Of a stretch of DNA of 64,000 bases, positions 61,345-64,000 are shown piece after piece. This DNA is from Limanda limanda (Eukaryota; Chordata; Actinopteri; Pleuronectiformes; Pleuronectidae): the NCBI RefSeq assembly GCF_963576545.1, contig NC_083653.1, positions 20,619,639 to 20,683,638 of the forward strand, given 5' to 3'. The notes beneath the pieces were generated by a model. It saw only the letters and a program-made list of their open reading frames with translations. It did no database searches and was not told where the DNA came from. The position numbers and the translations under genes are program-made. Position 1 is the first letter of the stretch. Every line of letters begins with the position of its first letter.

Positions 61345-61505
61345 TGCAAGACACTGAGCCCCTGGCGGCTGTGCCAGCAGTTTGTGATGGAGAAAGGGCA
61401 GCACACAGAAGCACTGTAGGAATATATTTGTGAGTGGCAAAAAAAAAGTACTGTAAAGTGCTTTGAGTGGTCATCAAGACTAGACAAATACAGACCATAT
61501 ACCCT
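61345..61505 (+). repeat. tRNA-SINE, 3' half
   Basis: CAAGACACTGAGCCCCTGGC, GGCTGTGCCAGCAG, GCACACAGAAGCACTGTAGG, AGTACTGTAAAGTGCTTTGA, GTGGTCATCAAGACTAGACA and AATACAGACCAT follow the body and tail of a common fish tRNA-derived SINE. The tRNA-like head is missing on the left. Confidence 0.65.
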
Positions 61506-61529
61506 TTGCCATACAGATTGCATTTAAAT

Positions 61530-61735
61530 CACCCTTGTCTAGTCCTTAATCCCGTCTACTTCAAACACTCACCCTATTGCACACAAATTCACACAGCACT
61601 TCCCTATTGGGCAATTTGGGGTCCAGTGTCATGCCTAGGGGAAGTTCAACATGTAGACCAGAGGAGCCAGGGATTAAACCACCTTCTGATAGTTGAACGA
61701 CCCACTCTTCCTCCTGAGCCACAAGAAGAGGTACA
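61530..61735 (-). repeat. tRNA-SINE, 5' half with promoter boxes
   Basis: On the minus strand, GTGGCTCAGGAGGAAGAG (A-box like) and GGTTTAATCC (B-box like, consensus GGTTCGATCC) form the RNA polymerase III promoter of a tRNA-derived SINE, followed by a body reading GACACTGGACCCCAAATTGC. It lies tail-to-tail with the plus-strand SINE half at 61345-61505. The 182-codon plus-strand frame at 61467-62015 is a readthrough of this repeat and not a gene. Confidence 0.65.
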
Positions 61736-64000
61736 CCTAAGCACATCACGCACATTTAGTAAAGAATCACACAGACGAGAGAGGAAAAGCACTGCAGCCT
61801 GCAGACTTCATTTCAACTCTGGGGCTCTGTATTCTGAGAGCGAAGATCACAAGATGCAATATAACGCCCGAGACACACCGGAGGCAGAAGCACCGCGAAG
61901 TGCCAAATCTCGTGCAAGCAGGCGTCTGGCTGTCCACACCGGAAGCGCATTTCTCCACACCGTTCGGCCCGAGATTCTGCTTCTTCTGCTACTTTGTTAT
62001 CACACATATAGCTGATATTTGTCATGGGTAAGTAATAACTTAATGTAGGGGTAAATGTGGATGGTCTTCACAAGTGACTAACCTACTCAAGCCTATATGC
62101 TTAAAAACTTGTGTTTCATTAGAAGCATCTCAAAGTGTGATCCAACACGAAAAAGGGATCCGGTAAACGGAAGCTAAAATTAGTGTCATCTGGTCAATAT
62201 TTATGGAATTATTTCAAATTCTGGCCGTGCATGTGGCAAACCTGAAAACAACACAGCTGTAGCCATTGTAAACAGGAAGGCATGCGTATCCCACTGGACA
62301 CAGGAATTGCTGCAGATGGCTAAATCATAGCTCTTATGTCTGCATGTAAACATTCGTAACATTGTAAAATGCAGAATTTAACTGTACGGCAGCTGTTAGC
62401 GAAGACAACCTGTCAACTTGTAATTGATCATCTATGATGTGTTCAACACTGGAAGCTGAGACTACTGCCGGTTCTTTTATTGTGGAAGGGGATCATGAAG
62501 AATCAGCAAAGACTACGTTGCGACCGCTGTGAGCCGTGCATTGTTTCCAAACATCTCTGTTTCTGCAATTCCAGAGTAAAATGCTGCCCCGGTGTTCAAA
62601 CTAATACATTTGAAAAGTTCTCTGTTTTATTGGCTCTAAAACTCTGGAGTAGTGTGGACATCAGGTGTGTCAGCAGAGTTTATACGTTTTCAAACAAAAA
62701 CGTAGTTGTGTGGCTGTGGCCCAAATGTAACACGATGGATACTTGGCTGTTGTACTTTGAGGAATCACAAGGTAAGTTAATGTTTACTGTATAAACTGTG
62801 TCTTAAGTGATAATATGAGAAAGGTCATCGGGTTTAACACATCATCTACATAAACGCTGAGTATAATTAGCACAACAGGAGAGTTTATCATTTGATACTA
62901 CTCAATTAAGAGTACTTATTAAGTACAATGTTATCTTCACCGGTAGGAATTTCATAAAATCACATGTATTGGTGTTATTTTGGGGGCCATTCTCACCCAC
63001 AGGAATAGATGTGTGAAATGGCAACAGAATTGTATTCTTTTAGATAGATCAGTAACTGAGTCGGTATCAGGATGCAGGGTTTCCTCCGAGTGGAGCTGAA
63101 ATGAGCTCTTTGCCGTGTTGTGCCTTGAAGTCTTGAAGGACATGCGGTATAAGCCCTCTGACTTGTGAGGCAGGTCATGCGTGCGCCGTGATGTACTTTT
63201 TCATCCCGCTGCTGATGGCAGGGATTACGAATGTCTTTTTTTGTTTGTGACTAGCAGAATGTCATTCTTTTGTTCCCTCTGCCTCAGCCACCAACACAGC
63301 ATAGTGCGACGGCACCTCCCTACCTTATTATTTGAGCAGTCGCCTTTCATTTACCCGGCCACTTCAAAAAGGCAATGCATAGTCAACTCCCTTCCTGAGA
63401 TGAGGTCAAACGCATACAGAGTGTTGCCCACCACTCTTTTCATTACCACAAATGTCAGTAGTTCTCTTCATCCTTCGCACACTTTTATTACACTGGTGGA
63501 AATGTCAAATGTATTTGCAACAGCCATAACACCAAGATGGCTCAGGAAGCCTCCCTCAGGCTCAGAAAAGTGTGCTATGAAAAATAAATATACTTTTTCC
63601 TCCTTGTGTAACACTGAAGAAAGCCGTATTCAATTTAGCTTGAATATTCATGCAATATGCCTAAATGAAAACTAGACATTGAGCTATTACCCCATCTGTA
63701 CTCCAATATTTCTTCTCCTAATGGGCTGCAGATCCTTTTTCTTTACTTTGATCATCCATTGAACTCCCACTTGCAGGTCATCAAATATGTATACCTCCCC
63801 AACTGTGTCATCCTAGCAGTGCCTTTCAATGACATGTTAACATTCTGTAGAGGAACATGGCCGAGAGGGATATAATTGTCATGCAGCGACTGCATGGGAA
63901 CTTTCCAGCTCTTCTCCCCGCTTGGATCCGTCTCAGTGCTGCATAAGCGCTTGGCGAGCCAAGGCAGCATTTCTCCTCATGCATAACGGCAAATCCATGA
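61736..64000. other. Unassigned non-coding sequence
   Basis: No supported element to the end of the window. A consensus donor (CACAAG/GTAAGTT, GT at 62772) closes a 104-codon frame that starts at 62480, but the translation has no recognisable domain and no clear acceptor. The 164-codon frame at 63181-63675 is also without a domain. The block 63560-63700 (TTTAGCTTGAATATTCATGC) is AT-rich and complex. Confidence 0.45.

Noticed and set aside
61467..62015. 182-codon open frame on the plus strand
   Set aside because: It reads through the antisense of a tRNA-derived SINE and then into unassigned sequence.
62480..62794. Possible exon ending at a consensus donor
   Set aside because: No clear acceptor and no recognisable protein; a consensus donor alone is common by chance.
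63181..63675. 164-codon open frame on the plus strand
   Set aside because: No recognisable domain, uneven composition, and no splice or promoter context.

Overview
The window reads as non-coding DNA from a ray-finned fish, probably a percomorph teleost. It is AT-rich and has no long open reading frame: the longest is 207 codons, about what chance allows. Nearly all the coding-like sequence I can recognise is decayed mobile DNA. The case for fish rests on the repeat set: an L2-type LINE tail, LINEs with a restriction-like endonuclease, Tc1-like transposase, a hAT element with a GTF2IRD2-like first exon, a PIF/Harbinger element with a MADF-like exon, tRNA-promoter SINEs, and long perfect GATA and CA arrays. 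I recognised the families from memory; no database was searched. The window is best described as intergenic or deep-intronic. No complete cellular gene is supported. One weak 69-nt exon-like segment lies at 361-429.

Layout. 1-4 kb: mostly unassigned, with the possible exon, a purine-rich tract and one fish repeat. 4-9 kb: a possible conserved non-coding block, a SINE split by about 390 bp of unrelated sequence with an X-box-like palindrome, and short tandem repeats. 9-19.8 kb: largely empty apart from microsatellites and weak repeat-like stretches. 19.85-20.7 kb: a solo-LTR candidate and a degenerate SINE. 23.3-25.8 kb: the most structured part. A Tc1-like transposase fossil on the minus strand is split by a 2,013-bp hAT element with a perfect 8-bp target duplication, and the hAT element itself contains a LINE-like tail ending in about 36 uninterrupted GATA units. 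27-28.4 kb: a homeodomain/octamer-rich AT block and a 46-bp near-perfect palindrome beside a dispersed repeat. 30.6-34.5 kb: LINE 3' ends, a second Tc1 fragment and a fragment of a LINE with a restriction-like endonuclease. 36.6-37.25 kb: a 621-bp Harbinger derivative with inverted repeats and TTA duplications. 41.1-41.4 kb: a solo LTR with a 6-bp target duplication. 42.7-43.2 kb: a possible conserved non-coding block. 43.9 kb: a 30-bp perfect palindrome. 44.2-44.9 kb: a badly decayed LINE reverse-transcriptase region. 46.5-49.8 kb: two further fish repeats and a LINE tail scrap. 53.0 kb: a short interstitial telomere repeat. 53.9-54.4 kb: the L2-type LINE 3' end on the minus strand. 58.0-58.6 kb: a possible MITE. 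61.0-61.7 kb: SINE pieces in tail-to-tail orientation.

The genes do not form a pathway. The useful signal is the insertion history: the order Tc1, then hAT, then the GATA-tailed LINE can be read directly from the nesting. I found no CRISPR array, operon, tRNA or rRNA gene, and no convincing new biological system.
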